A stretch of DNA of 64,000 nt from Paenibacillus alkalitolerans (GTDB lineage: Bacteria > Bacillota > Bacilli > Paenibacillales > YIM-B00363): positions 166,553-230,552 of the forward strand of contig NZ_JAEMXM010000006.1 of the NCBI RefSeq assembly GCF_016482785.1, read 5' to 3'. The stretch's first letter is position 1, and each line of letters starts with the position of its first letter. A program made the translations under genes and the position numbers. The notes under the pieces are model-generated. The model was given only the letters and a program-made list of their open reading frames with translations, made no database searches and was not told the DNA's origin. This document shows positions 45,933-55,337 of the stretch, piece after piece.

Positions 45933-46667
45933 TTAAAAATGAATGGACACCCGGCACAAATCTCCGCGATATTTAGCGGACGTGTACTCTACGAGCCGAT
46001 TCCGTTTGTCTCTCATCAAGCTTTCAATATGCAGCAAATTTTGGTTCGGCGGGATTTGCAAATAACTCGCTTCAATCGCGTTAGGATACGTCGCTTGAAA
46101 AGTGGACCACATTCTTTCCAATCGCACGCCGTATTCGTGTTCCAAGACCGCATATAACGAATGCATCGGTTCGAGATATTGCAGCAGACCGGGGAAAATA
46201 TCGACGGGCAGCCAAGTTACGTTCCAAGTGAGCGGAATCCGGTTGGCGTACCGAAGAATTTCCAATCGATAGACGAACGCGGTTTCCTGCAGCTGCAATG
46301 ATTGCTTAATGTTATCCGGCGGGAGCATGACCTCCTTTCGCAGCAATTTCGCTTCAGGATTACAGCCTAACTGCTTCATAACCTCCGAAAACCGCATGGA
46401 AGCTGTGATCGTATATTGGATGTCGAGCGGTTTTTCACAAACGTAATGTCCTTTGCCTTGATGGGAGCGGATCACGCCGGTATTGACCAGCAAATCAATA
46501 GCTTGTCTTATGGTATAGCGGTTTTCGTGGAATCTTCTGCACAATTGGGCTTCCGAAGGAATTTTGTCCCCGACACGATATTTTCCGCTTTCAATTTCCC
46601 CCTGCAAGATGTCGGCAATTTCGATGAATTTCGGTATCGGATCGGCATTTTCCAATCTCTGGTACAC
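45933..46667 (-). CDS. phnF: GntR-family regulator PhnF
   Basis: The 244-residue protein has an N-terminal winged helix (GKYRVGDKIPSEAQLCRRFHENRYTIRQAIDLLVNTGVI) and a C-terminal UTRA ligand domain (RLEILRYANRIPLTWNVTWLP, ending YTSAKYRGDLCRVSIHF), the layout of PhnF. It starts at GTG with GGGAGG ten bases upstream. As first gene of the operon it probably represses it until phosphonate or phosphate limitation. The direct repeats at 46714-46738 may be its operator. Confidence 0.9.
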   Translation of the reverse strand: MYQRLENADPIPKFIEIADILQGEIESGKYRVGDKIPSEAQLCRRFHENRYTIRQAIDLLVNTGVIRSHQGKGHYVCEKPLDIQYTITASMRFSEVMKQLGCNPEAKLLRKEVMLPPDNIKQSLQLQETAFVYRLEILRYANRIPLTWNVTWLPVDIFPGLLQYLEPMHSLYAVLEHEYGVRLERMWSTFQATYPNAIEASYLQIPPNQNLLHIESLMRDKRNRLVEYTSAKYRGDLCRVSIHF

Positions 46668-46713
46668 AACTTTTCAACCTCCCGCTTGTACCGGCTTCTA
46701 AACAGAACGTAAC

Positions 46714-46742
46714 TTGTCGACATCAGAGGATTGTCAACGCGA
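46714..46742 (-). promoter_or_regulatory. Probable phn promoter with direct repeat
   Basis: On the plus strand TTGTCGAC (46714-46721) and TTGTCAAC (46731-46738) repeat with a period of 17 bases. On the minus strand the second gives a TTGACA -35 box about 65 bases before the phnF start; the -10 box is weak. The repeats are a candidate PhnF operator. Confidence 0.4.
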
Positions 46743-46783
46743 AGTGAACTTTCTATTAAAATTGTTAATATTTCAAAAAAAGA

Positions 46784-46815
46784 AGTCTCCCGACGGGGTC
46801 GAGAGACTGGAAAGG
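46784..46815 (-). terminator. Terminator ahead of the phn operon
   Basis: Read on the minus strand: AGTCTC-T-CGAC-CCC-GTCG-G-GAGACT followed by TCTTTTTTT. It should stop transcripts coming from the upstream aromatic-acid-exporter-like gene before phnF. Confidence 0.8.
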
Positions 46816-46900
46816 TTATTTATTCGGTTCGTATGCAAGAACGAAGTTAAGGAGTCTTTAAGCATTTGTGAAGAAGTCCGTTTCGGCTCCCCCATACCCC

Positions 46901-47035
46901 TTCCAAACTTCGTTCGCTCGCTCTCCCGCTCACTCAGGAATCCTTTTTCGAGCGACCGGTTGCATGTCTTAGTATCCCTGGACCTTCATATCTACCACCT
47001 GAATGAATGGGAGAGTGAGCGAACACTTTGGAAAG
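46901..47035. repeat. Interspersed long-hairpin repeat, copy C
   Basis: Left arm TTCCAAACTTCGTTCGCTCG plus CTCTCCCGCTCACTCAGG (46901-46938) pairs with the right arm (GAATGAATGGGAGAGTGAGC plus GAACACTTTGGAAAG, 47001-47035) over about 35 positions with few mismatches, loop about 62 bases. The same arms occur near 17.5, 34.7 and 58.9 kb. No gene in 46816-47098. Confidence 0.7.
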
Positions 47036-47098
47036 ATTAGAGTGACCCCGCCGCTTTGACCATAAAAAGAATCTAGTGCCCCCGGCCGTCAGCCAACC

Positions 47099-48031
47099 TT
47101 AATACTTCTGGATAAAGCTTTCCAGCTCGTTGGCAAGGTTGAACAAATTCGCTCTATTTTCGAACTCGGCCCGATTTTCCGGCATCGGCAGCTGTTTGTG
47201 ATATTCTCTTATTCTCTTAAGCTTCTCAATATAAGCGCCGGTGCCGGTGTCGGACAGCCGATGAATATTCCCGCTTATATCTTCCATAAACTCACCGATC
47301 CTCACGCCCTGCTCCAGCTTCGCATCGATCCGGGACACGATGGGGAGCATCCGTTCCAATACTTGAAATTGCTGCTGCTTCAGTTCGAAATAATAAAAAA
47401 ACGGATTATCTTTCCGCGTCAAATTGTTCTCCACTTCCAGAATGGCCAAATTTCTCGCTTTTTTCAACAAATCCGATAGAGTCAGCATCTCCTTCCCGTC
47501 CCAAAGACCGTACCCTTCTTTCAAATACTTCGCGAGCTCATTCAAAACAACGGCCATATTACTGTCGATTTCTTGTTTGTACCGATTGATCTGCTTGTCT
47601 ATTCCCGGCATATATAAATTGACGAGCAGCGCAATGCCTAGACCTATAAAGATAATCGCCGATTCGTTAATAAAAAATTGTATATTCACCGCTTCGTGCA
47701 TATACGTATGCGTCATAATAACGGAGCTGCTCGCAATACCGCCTTGGATTTTATACTTCACGCAAATCGGAATGAATATCAAATACATAAGCAAAAATAC
47801 CATCGCATGATAGCCGATGAAGCTGAATAACACGCTGGATAGCGCGAGGCCGATCAAACAAGCGTACAACCGGTCCAAGATGGCCGCGATCGATTCCTTA
47901 CGAGTTTTCTGTATACACAGCAAAGTTAATATCCCAGCCGACGGGAAATATGATAATCCAAGCGATTGCGCTATCAAAATGGATACACTCACCCCGAAAG
48001 CCGTCTTGATCGTCCGAAATCCAATTTTCAT
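47099..48031 (-). CDS. Aromatic acid exporter (DUF939/ArAE_1) family membrane protein
   Basis: About 310 residues. The first ~150 form six closely spaced helices (GFRTIKTAFGVSVSILIAQS, YFPSAGILTLLCIQKTRKES, GIASSSVIMTHTYMHE) as in the YqjA/ArAE family. The rest is a cytoplasmic helical domain with KARNLAILEVENNLTRKDNPFFYYFELKQ. Members resemble the FUSC/AaeB efflux group; cargo unknown. ATG 48031 with GGGGGA upstream. It is a single gene, ending ahead of the terminator at 46784. Confidence 0.82.
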   Translation of the reverse strand: MKIGFRTIKTAFGVSVSILIAQSLGLSYFPSAGILTLLCIQKTRKESIAAILDRLYACLIGLALSSVLFSFIGYHAMVFLLMYLIFIPICVKYKIQGGIASSSVIMTHTYMHEAVNIQFFINESAIIFIGLGIALLVNLYMPGIDKQINRYKQEIDSNMAVVLNELAKYLKEGYGLWDGKEMLTLSDLLKKARNLAILEVENNLTRKDNPFFYYFELKQQQFQVLERMLPIVSRIDAKLEQGVRIGEFMEDISGNIHRLSDTGTGAYIEKLKRIREYHKQLPMPENRAEFENRANLFNLANELESFIQKY

Positions 48032-48061
48032 AGCCAATCCCCCGATGTATTTTTATCACCC

Positions 48062-48090
48062 ATTATATATGTCATGTTACTTTACGTAAA
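48062..48090 (-). promoter_or_regulatory. Sigma-A promoter of the exporter-like gene
   Basis: On the minus strand TTTACG (48085-48090), 17-base spacer, TATAAT (48062-48067), about 30 bases before the start codon. Confidence 0.55.
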
Positions 48091-48170
48091 TTGAGTGTAT
48101 ACTAATATGTTTGATTGTTTTGTGTCATTTTTTTTAACATTTAAATAACAACATTATGGATCAGCAAAAG

Positions 48171-48205
48171 AAGAACGGGAACCCTGATAAAGGAATCCCG
48201 TTCTT
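48171..48205. terminator. Hairpin in the gap 48032-48507
   Basis: AAGAACGGGA (48171-48180) / TCCCGTTCTT (48196-48205), followed on the minus strand by CTTTTG. It is a second, downstream stop for the transcript ending at 48508. The remaining gap has AT-rich sequence and no gene. Confidence 0.5.
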
Positions 48206-48457
48206 GAGAAGCTGAGCCGTATACAATCTATCATTTATGGCAATGTTTTGTTCATATCTCGTTGCCCCGTTGCCTATTTTCCCAGCATTTAAACTATCGA
48301 TCGACGGTTATGGAGAATCTATGTTCATAACCTGCAGTCGGGAGAACACGATTTCAACATAGTTTTGCCATAAACTAAATTCCACAGCTGATTACCGCGA
48401 AAAAAGAGCAGCGAAGCAACAACTTATGAACAACATATTGCCATATTCAAGCAATAA

Positions 48458-48496
48458 GAAGCCCGGAAGTTCGCATCACCGCGAACACCGGGCTTC
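48458..48496 (-). terminator. Terminator after the lpl-type operon
   Basis: Two stacked stems: GAAGCCCGG / CCGGGCTTC (48458-48466, 48488-48496) with inner GTTCGC/GCGAAC. On the minus strand it is followed by TTATT. It lies 12 bases past the stop of the isomerase gene. Confidence 0.8.
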
Positions 48497-48507
48497 GTGC
48501 TTGACCG

Positions 48508-49362
48508 CTAGATCTGTTTGTATCGTTCCACCAGCTCGCGGAACCTCTCGGCTCGCAGGAAACATTCCGCCAGATACGCGGTTTCGTCCTCCAACCCGCT
48601 GCGGCGCAGCACGGATTCAAGCGTAATGCCGCCTTCATATCCGGATTTCGCGATCAAGCGGGCGATGCCGTCCCAGTCCACCGTTCCGGTAAACGGCACC
48701 CAGTGCAAGTCTCCGGTTCCGTCGTTATCCGTTAAGTGCACACTCAGCAGACGGTCGAGAAACATGTCCAAAAATCCGATGCTTTCCTCATGCCCTTGAA
48801 AGGCGCAGTTAGCATGCCCGGAATCGTAGCACAGCCCGAGGAAGTCCTTGTCATAGCGCTCAAACAACATGGTGAACTGTCGGACCTCAAGATCAAAATT
48901 CGTCTGCACCAAATTTTCGACGGCGATCTTGACGCCCTTCTTATGACAGTAAGGCTGAAGCTCGTCAAACGATGCAAACACTTGAGCAAACAGGCGATCC
49001 CAGCTTGGAGAATTCCGGAAAGCGACAGGAACCGGCATGTGCAGTACGATGACGCCGGCGCCGCAGTGCGCGGCCAGATCGATCCGGTTTTTGATCAAGT
49101 CGACCCCGGCTCTTCGCCTGTACTCGTCAAACGACATGTAATCTTTTCGGTCGCCTTTGCTGGCATGAACATCGTGCATGATCAAACCGTAGCGGGCAAG
49201 CCACCCGGCTATCTGTTCCATCTCCGATTCCGAATACATGTAGTCGCTATTCCAATCGTGGATCCACTGTATGCCGGAAAACCCCGCTTCCTTAATGCGC
49301 TTCAGAACGGAATCGGCATTGCCCGTATCGCTAATATAACTGGTGTTAAGAGCTATTTTCAT
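48508..49362 (-). CDS. Sugar phosphate isomerase/epimerase-like TIM-barrel protein
   Basis: The 284-residue protein is an AP-endonuclease-2-type TIM barrel: KRIKEAGFSGIQWIHDWNSD, VIVLHMPVP, KIAVENLVQTNFD, LCYDSGHANCAF, SVHLTDNDGTGD and GGITLESVLRRSG give the metal and substrate residues. Its ATG overlaps the stop of the upstream lipoprotein gene by one base. It is likely to isomerise or cleave the sugar brought in by the adjacent ABC importer; substrate unknown. Confidence 0.82.
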   Translation of the reverse strand: MKIALNTSYISDTGNADSVLKRIKEAGFSGIQWIHDWNSDYMYSESEMEQIAGWLARYGLIMHDVHASKGDRKDYMSFDEYRRRAGVDLIKNRIDLAAHCGAGVIVLHMPVPVAFRNSPSWDRLFAQVFASFDELQPYCHKKGVKIAVENLVQTNFDLEVRQFTMLFERYDKDFLGLCYDSGHANCAFQGHEESIGFLDMFLDRLLSVHLTDNDGTGDLHWVPFTGTVDWDGIARLIAKSGYEGGITLESVLRRSGLEDETAYLAECFLRAERFRELVERYKQI

Positions 49363-51023
49363 TACTCGCCCGCCTTGAAGCGATCATACGCCGCTTGGTA
49401 AATTTTCATCATATTTTCCAAGCCCATTCGGTTCATCGTATTCACATATTCATCCCACTCGTTCTCGACGTTGCCCTGCATAATCCAAGATGCATGCTTC
49501 TTCTTGACATAAGCGTCGATGTCGGTGAAATACTTCATTCTCTCTTCATTTTCTTCTTCGGTAAAAAATAACGAAGGATAAATGTTCTCCACCAAATACG
49601 GTTGATACAGCTCATCGATATCTTTCTTCGTCAATGCGCCCGGTCCGCCCTCCACGCGAATTCTTTTCGCTTGTATTTCCTTTGTTCGTATAAAGACGGA
49701 TTTCGAAGCCGGAGCCGTGGAATGTCTGAATTCGTTGGAGGTCATGCCTTCCGGAGCGGGAGTATTCTCAATGGTTCCGTCCGGATTCACCTTCAAATTG
49801 ATCCCAACCGGACCTTCCACGGCCTGCAAACCGATCATCGGATCATAACTGTAATCGATCCAGCGCATCGTAATTTCCGGATACTTGTTGGCGGAAGTGA
49901 TCGCGAATGCGCCTTTGCTCAACACTCCCGACGGGTATCGGTTCCAAAGCCGATGCCCTTCCGGCCCCTTTAACGGATGGAGCAGAACAAAATCATGCGG
50001 GTCCGATCCGAATACGTCAAGCGTATCCCATCCGCTGAACGCCCCGACGATGTTATCCTTGCTTTTAATCTTCGAGAAATACACGTTCTTGTCATGGGTA
50101 AGACTCTCCACGTCGATTAATCCTTCTTTGAAAAGCCGGTGAAAATATTGCAAGGCTTCCTTATACTCCGGCTGCACGGCGGAAAATACGGCCTTGTCTC
50201 CCCGCATGACGATATGATCCGGCGTATCCGTCAATCCGAACGACCCGAAGAAGGAGTAAATCCCGTAATTTTGATGGTGATGGAACGTGAACGGAATTTC
50301 GTCGGGCTTGCCGTTTCCGTTCATATCGTTTTCTTTGAACGCTTTCAACGTCTCGTAGAATTGTTCCGTCGTCTCCGGAATCGGCAGCTTCAATTGATCC
50401 AGCCACTTCTTGTTGATAAACAAAGCGTCGCGGGAATCAGGGTATTCCTCGTCGATCGTGGGCAGGGCGTAAATATGTCCGTCCGGGGCCGTGATCTCCT
50501 TCTTGAACTGCGGATTTTTCTCGAATATAGCCGTTAAGTTCGGCGCATATTGTTCGATCAATTGCTCCAGCGGAACGAACATTCCCTGCGTTCCGTATCT
50601 TAAAACCTCGTCGGTGCTCAGGATGTGATGCCCGTAAAATGCATCCGGCAATTCTCCACTGGCGAACAACAGATTTTTCTTCTCATTCCAGCTCGAATCC
50701 GGGTTCATGCTCCATTCGATATGTACATTCGTCTCTTTCTCAACCATTTCGAAGAACGGCAATCCGTCAAAATCTTTCGAAACCGATCCTTTGGCCGCGG
50801 CAAAGCGCAGGGTGATTTTCTCGTCAACGATCGGGTACCCCGTCGGATGAAATCCGCTTTCCTCCGCCGGCTTCGCTTCTTTATCCGGTTCGGTATTCTC
50901 ATTATTGCTCGTTTCTCCGGCGGTCCCGTTCGGCGCTTCACCGGAGGTGCCGCACGCAGATAACATCAAAGTAAGCAATAGAATCAGTACAAGTACAACG
51001 TTCCGTCGGTTTCCCATCGACAT
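49362..51023 (-). CDS. Extracellular solute-binding lipoprotein (LplA-like)
   Basis: The ~553-residue protein has a lipoprotein signal (VLILLLTLMLSAC), a Ser/Glu-rich linker and then the LplA-type binding fold (ITLRFAAAKGSVSKDFDGLP, KNLLFASGELPDAFYG, RYGTQGMFVPLEQLIEQYAP, MNGNGKPDEIPFTFH). The NGNGKPDEIP stretch is a calcium-type loop common in these proteins. It captures complex oligosaccharides for the two permeases upstream. The ATPase is not in the operon; a shared MsmX-type ATPase elsewhere is usual. Confidence 0.88.
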   Translation of the reverse strand: MSMGNRRNVVLVLILLLTLMLSACGTSGEAPNGTAGETSNNENTEPDKEAKPAEESGFHPTGYPIVDEKITLRFAAAKGSVSKDFDGLPFFEMVEKETNVHIEWSMNPDSSWNEKKNLLFASGELPDAFYGHHILSTDEVLRYGTQGMFVPLEQLIEQYAPNLTAIFEKNPQFKKEITAPDGHIYALPTIDEEYPDSRDALFINKKWLDQLKLPIPETTEQFYETLKAFKENDMNGNGKPDEIPFTFHHHQNYGIYSFFGSFGLTDTPDHIVMRGDKAVFSAVQPEYKEALQYFHRLFKEGLIDVESLTHDKNVYFSKIKSKDNIVGAFSGWDTLDVFGSDPHDFVLLHPLKGPEGHRLWNRYPSGVLSKGAFAITSANKYPEITMRWIDYSYDPMIGLQAVEGPVGINLKVNPDGTIENTPAPEGMTSNEFRHSTAPASKSVFIRTKEIQAKRIRVEGGPGALTKKDIDELYQPYLVENIYPSLFFTEEENEERMKYFTDIDAYVKKKHASWIMQGNVENEWDEYVNTMNRMGLENMMKIYQAAYDRFKAGE

Positions 51024-51063
51024 ATCCGTCACCTTCACCTCTATCATTTGTTTTTCTATCCCG

Positions 51064-51951
51064 TTACCCTTTTAAAGAGCCGATCATTACGCCTTTCACG
51101 AAATACTTCTGCACAAACGGGTACAATACGAGAACAGGCAGGCTCGCCACCACGATGACCCCGTATTTCATCACTTCCGCCACCCGCTGCTGCTGAGACG
51201 AAGAAACTAAATCATCGACCATATTTTCGGACATTTGACTGGATATCAAAATGTTCCGAAGCACAATTTGAAGCGGATGCAGCGCATCGTCGTTTAAATA
51301 AATCAAAGCCTGGAAGTATGAATTCCAGTGGCCCACCGCGCTGAACAACGTAATGACCGCCACGATCGGCAGCGATAGAGGGAGCACGATGCGAAGAAAA
51401 AATCTCGTATTCGAACATCCGTCGACTACAGCCGCTTCCAATAGCTCCTTCGGAATAGTGCTTTGAAAAAACGTCCTCGTGATGATGAGATGAAAGGCCG
51501 AGACGGCATTGGGCACGACCATTGCCCAAATCGTGTCGACCATCCCCAAGCTTTTGACCAGCAAGTAGGTCGGGATAATCCCTCCGCTGAAAAACATCGT
51601 AAACACAATCAAGAACGTGAAGAAGTTTCTTCCGAACAAATCCGCTCTTGACAGCGCATACCCGCCGGTAAGGGTTAACACGACATTGATGGCCGTACCG
51701 AGAACGGTGTAAAAAATCGTATTGCGGTACCCGAGCCAAATCGTATCGTCATTAAATATTCGTCTGTAGCCTTCCAATGTCGTCTCTTTCGGATAAAACC
51801 AGAGCTGTCCGGCGTTGACCAGATCCGGATTGCTGACGGACGAGATGATGACGAAGTATAGCGGATACAGCACGGCGATCAACAATACGGTCAGCAGCGA
51901 GTAATTGAACACATCGAACATGTTGTCCGCACGGCTTCGGCCTCCAACCAA
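51064..51951 (-). CDS. Carbohydrate ABC transporter permease (LplC/YtcP-like)
   Basis: The 295-residue MalG-type permease has six helices, an N-terminal FNYSLLTVLLIAVLYPLYFV and the coupling loop EEAAVVDG-type ELLEAAVVDGCSNTRFF, ending in QKYFVKGVMIGSLKG. It starts with TTG at 51951 behind GAGGAGGAGAGGCG; no ATG has a better site. It follows the LplB-type gene by 13 bases. Confidence 0.88.
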   Translation of the reverse strand: MVGGRSRADNMFDVFNYSLLTVLLIAVLYPLYFVIISSVSNPDLVNAGQLWFYPKETTLEGYRRIFNDDTIWLGYRNTIFYTVLGTAINVVLTLTGGYALSRADLFGRNFFTFLIVFTMFFSGGIIPTYLLVKSLGMVDTIWAMVVPNAVSAFHLIITRTFFQSTIPKELLEAAVVDGCSNTRFFLRIVLPLSLPIVAVITLFSAVGHWNSYFQALIYLNDDALHPLQIVLRNILISSQMSENMVDDLVSSSQQQRVAEVMKYGVIVVASLPVLVLYPFVQKYFVKGVMIGSLKG

Positions 51952-51964
51952 CGCCTCTCCTCCT

Positions 51965-52849
51965 CTACCATAAGCTTGTATGCTTCGTTTTCTTGGCTAA
52001 CAGGTTTACCAGAACGAGCAGCACGAAGTTTACCACCGCATTGAACAGCCCGATTGCGGAGGAATAGCTGTATTGCGCGCCGAGCAGTCCCGCCTTGTAC
52101 ACATAGGTTTGAATAACCTCCGATGAATCGATGTTCAAGGAATTTTGCATGAGATACACCTTCTCGAACCCGACGACCATAAAACTGCCGATATTGAGAA
52201 TCAGCAAAATGACGACGGTCGGCATAATGCTTGGAAAGTCGATATGCCGGATCCGGTCCCATTTGTTAGCCCCGTCCACTACGGCAGCCTCATGCAAATC
52301 CGGAGAAACGGCCGATAAAGCGGCCAAATATATAATTGCCGACCAGCCGATATTTTGCCAGACTCCGGAAAACACGAATATCGTTTTAAACCACTCGGGA
52401 CTGGCCATGAAGAAGATTGGCTCGCCCCCAAACAATGAGATCGCCTGGTTGATCAATCCGCTGCGCGGCGACAAAAATAGATTGAGCATTCCAACAACGA
52501 CGACGATCGAGATGAAGTGCGGCGCATATGTGACGGTTTGCACCAATTTCTTGAAGCGTTGAACGGTCACTTGATTCAACGACAGCGCTAGAATAATAGG
52601 AGCGGGAAAGGCGATAAGCAGTTCGTATAAACTCAATTCCAATGTGTTCCGCAAAATGACCCAAAATTGAAACGAGTTGAAAAACCGCTCGAAATGTTCG
52701 AATCCGACCCACGGACTTCCGGTAATGCCTTTCACCGCGATAAAGTCTTTAAACGCGATTTGGATCCCGTAGATAGGCACATAGTGAAATACAATAAAGT
52801 ATAAGACAGTCGGCAGCAGCAAAAGATACAGCTCATAGTTGTGCAGCAT
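51965..52849 (-). CDS. Carbohydrate ABC transporter permease (LplB-like)
   Basis: The 294-residue MalF/LplB-type permease has six helices, PTVLYFIVFHYVPIYGIQIAFKDF near the start and the coupling loop HEAAVVDGANKWDRIRHIDFPS. The ATG at 52849 lacks a clear ribosome binding site. The frame is open further upstream (residues ANNRYAKK) but offers no better start codon. It is the first transporter gene after the AraC-type sensor-regulator. Confidence 0.86.
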   Translation of the reverse strand: MLHNYELYLLLLPTVLYFIVFHYVPIYGIQIAFKDFIAVKGITGSPWVGFEHFERFFNSFQFWVILRNTLELSLYELLIAFPAPIILALSLNQVTVQRFKKLVQTVTYAPHFISIVVVVGMLNLFLSPRSGLINQAISLFGGEPIFFMASPEWFKTIFVFSGVWQNIGWSAIIYLAALSAVSPDLHEAAVVDGANKWDRIRHIDFPSIMPTVVILLILNIGSFMVVGFEKVYLMQNSLNIDSSEVIQTYVYKAGLLGAQYSYSSAIGLFNAVVNFVLLVLVNLLAKKTKHTSLW

Positions 52850-53063
52850 TTTCTTTGCGTAACGGTTATTTGCTATTTCAACACCCCTCCCGCCGGTTTG
52901 ATTTTGTGCCGCCCATCGCAGCTCGATGACGCTCTGATTGTATTAGAATCCGTCGGGACGTGTATATATGCTCTTGTTTGGGTACTATGCGAGAATTGAC
53001 CTTCCGGCTTCATGAGGGAATCGGCCGTTGTTGAACCGGTATGCGAAAATTTCGGACATACGG

Positions 53064-55226
53064 CTAACCTGCGTTCTTGTACAGCCTTCTGTACTCGCCC
53101 GGCGTAACCCCGACCGTCTTTTTGAACTTGCGGATAAAGCTGGAGACGTCGTAATACCCGATCCGCTCAACGATTTCCTTCAAGGAGCAATCTTCGGATT
53201 TGAGCAGCCGTCTTGCATAGTCGATCCTCATTTGGTTGACGTAATCGGAGATGTTGCGGCCTGTCTGCTCCTTAACATACCGGCTCGCATAAGAGATCGA
53301 AATTGAGAAATGGTCCGCCATATTCTGAATAGAAAAATCGGGGTTTGTATAGTTCTCCCTCATGTACGCAATTATTGCAGTGATTAACGGCTCGCTTGAG
53401 TTTGCGTTATTTTCCCGCATCACGCGGCATAAATCCGCGCAAGCGGCAGTTATAGCCTCCGTAAGCTCTTCTACCGTATCGAACTGCATGAGAGACAACA
53501 CGTCAGGAAACTGTTTCTTGGTTTCCGGAACAACCGCATATATCTCAACCATCGCTTTCATAACCGTATTCACGATATCGAAGCATAAGCAGCGGGCCGC
53601 GAAGAGCGTCGTGGCGTTTGCCCTTATCTTATCCGATATATCGGCAAGCGCTTCCGTTATCTTGTCGGCATTTCCCTGCTTGATCAAGATTTCCAATTGT
53701 TCAAGCGACTGTGTCGGATAAGCGATACTGCGGCTGTCGACGGCCGCCGCTTCATTGAAAAATATTATTTTGTTATTTCCTTTAATCAGCTTATAGTCAA
53801 CCGCGGTAGATGCTTCTATGTACGATTTGCCGACTTGACCGGCGTCCCGGTACAAACTCCCGACTCCCATCGTAACCGGAATACTTACAGTCTCGATAAG
53901 CGATCGATGCAATTCCTTCAACCATTGCTCCAACCGGTCACCATCCAGACTTGTCGACAATATAAATATGACTCTGTCCTCTTCCACGCTGTCTTTACTG
54001 TATGCTTCGATGCGTTCCGTCAACCGTTCCGCAACCACCCCGATCAGTTTTTCCTTTATAGTAGCCGCCTGATTCTTCGGAAACTCAAAAAGAACGACAA
54101 AGAAATGCGAGTTTGTAAAAGCCAGACCCGCAACCCTGCCGCGTTCGTTAAATTCTTCGATGCTTTCAAACTCTCCCTTCAGCAGGCTTAACAGCAGGTG
54201 ATCTTTGATAGCCGGTTGACTGTTCAACAGCTGCATTTCGGCCCACTGCATCAATTGCTTGACAGGATGGTAATTCACACGGATCAGTCCGTAAATGATC
54301 ACGCTGCCGATCAGGAGGATGACAACCAGGCTGTGCAGCCATCGGTTTCTTACTTCATCAACCGGCTTCAACACCTCGGCAACCGGAAGAAGCGTAATAT
54401 ACGTCCATCCGGTTGCCTTTGACTTCTCGTGCGAAACAAAATAATCGGTTTCATTGAATGTCCTGACTTCGGAGCCTTGGCCGCCGCTTGACTTCATGAC
54501 TGACGAATAAAAGCCGGGGTCAAGCAAATAGCTTTCATCCTTCAGAGAAGCGATCACACGATTTCGTTCATCCAGAATGACCGTATTTCCGCTCCGGCCG
54601 GTATACTCATCGTGGAGCAGAGCGCTCTCCGGAATCAAGTACAGCACCGTGCCGTACGGATTTTTGCTTTTCGCCGGTATGGGAACGATGTACGTAACCA
54701 TCCTGACATCGTCATTGTTCCACATTCTCACTTCTTCGGCGGGGCGGAATTGTGAAATCGTCATAGAATTTATATCTTTATAAAATGCGTCTTCATTCCA
54801 ATTGCGAAATCGATATATATCGTTAATAAAGAGCGGGACTTTATAAGTGCTGACGGAGGAATACATAAACTCTCCCCCTCGTATGTACAATAGCACTTCC
54901 TTCAAAAATTCGTTCGCCATTTTATAATTAAGCAAGCTTTTCGCCTCATACACCCGGTAAAAGCTTTTTGTCAGCGCATAAGGGGTCAGATCGGGATTCA
55001 CGGCGATTTCCGCTGCAATCTTATTCATTTGAATCACCTTCGCATCCACGCTGTCTTTCAATTGAGCCAGTTTATCCCGGTTGTTCATTGTCACTTCATT
55101 ATGAATGACTTTCACGATCTGCTCGTATCCGGATACGCCCAGAAACAACAGCGGAATCAGCAAGACGACAATATAAGAAGCGAGATACTTGTAAAATACG
55201 GGCGAGCGATTCAATTTCCCGATCAT
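53064..55226 (-). CDS. Membrane-bound AraC-family sensor-regulator
   Basis: The 720-residue protein has a membrane helix (YKYLASYIVVLLIPLLFLGV), an outside sensing domain of about 250 residues, a second helix (LVVILLIGSVIIYGLI), a cytoplasmic middle domain and a C-terminal AraC DNA-binding domain (IQNMADHFSISISYASRYVK, LKEIVERIGYYDVSSFIRKF, ending VTPGEYRRLYKNAG). Such proteins sense sugars, or binding-protein complexes, outside and switch on neighbouring ABC importer genes. ATG 55226 with GGGGGG upstream. It precedes the lplB-type gene by about 215 bases on the same strand. Confidence 0.88.
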   Translation of the reverse strand: MIGKLNRSPVFYKYLASYIVVLLIPLLFLGVSGYEQIVKVIHNEVTMNNRDKLAQLKDSVDAKVIQMNKIAAEIAVNPDLTPYALTKSFYRVYEAKSLLNYKMANEFLKEVLLYIRGGEFMYSSVSTYKVPLFINDIYRFRNWNEDAFYKDINSMTISQFRPAEEVRMWNNDDVRMVTYIVPIPAKSKNPYGTVLYLIPESALLHDEYTGRSGNTVILDERNRVIASLKDESYLLDPGFYSSVMKSSGGQGSEVRTFNETDYFVSHEKSKATGWTYITLLPVAEVLKPVDEVRNRWLHSLVVILLIGSVIIYGLIRVNYHPVKQLMQWAEMQLLNSQPAIKDHLLLSLLKGEFESIEEFNERGRVAGLAFTNSHFFVVLFEFPKNQAATIKEKLIGVVAERLTERIEAYSKDSVEEDRVIFILSTSLDGDRLEQWLKELHRSLIETVSIPVTMGVGSLYRDAGQVGKSYIEASTAVDYKLIKGNNKIIFFNEAAAVDSRSIAYPTQSLEQLEILIKQGNADKITEALADISDKIRANATTLFAARCLCFDIVNTVMKAMVEIYAVVPETKKQFPDVLSLMQFDTVEELTEAITAACADLCRVMRENNANSSEPLITAIIAYMRENYTNPDFSIQNMADHFSISISYASRYVKEQTGRNISDYVNQMRIDYARRLLKSEDCSLKEIVERIGYYDVSSFIRKFKKTVGVTPGEYRRLYKNAG

Positions 55227-55337
55227 AGTAACCCCCCGTTGCGAGCCGAGCCGCCGCGATTTGGCAACCATACTATCAAATGAAGGTAATAGAGTCGTTA
55301 ACTCCACATTAACCTTATGTAAATTCAAAACAAAAAA

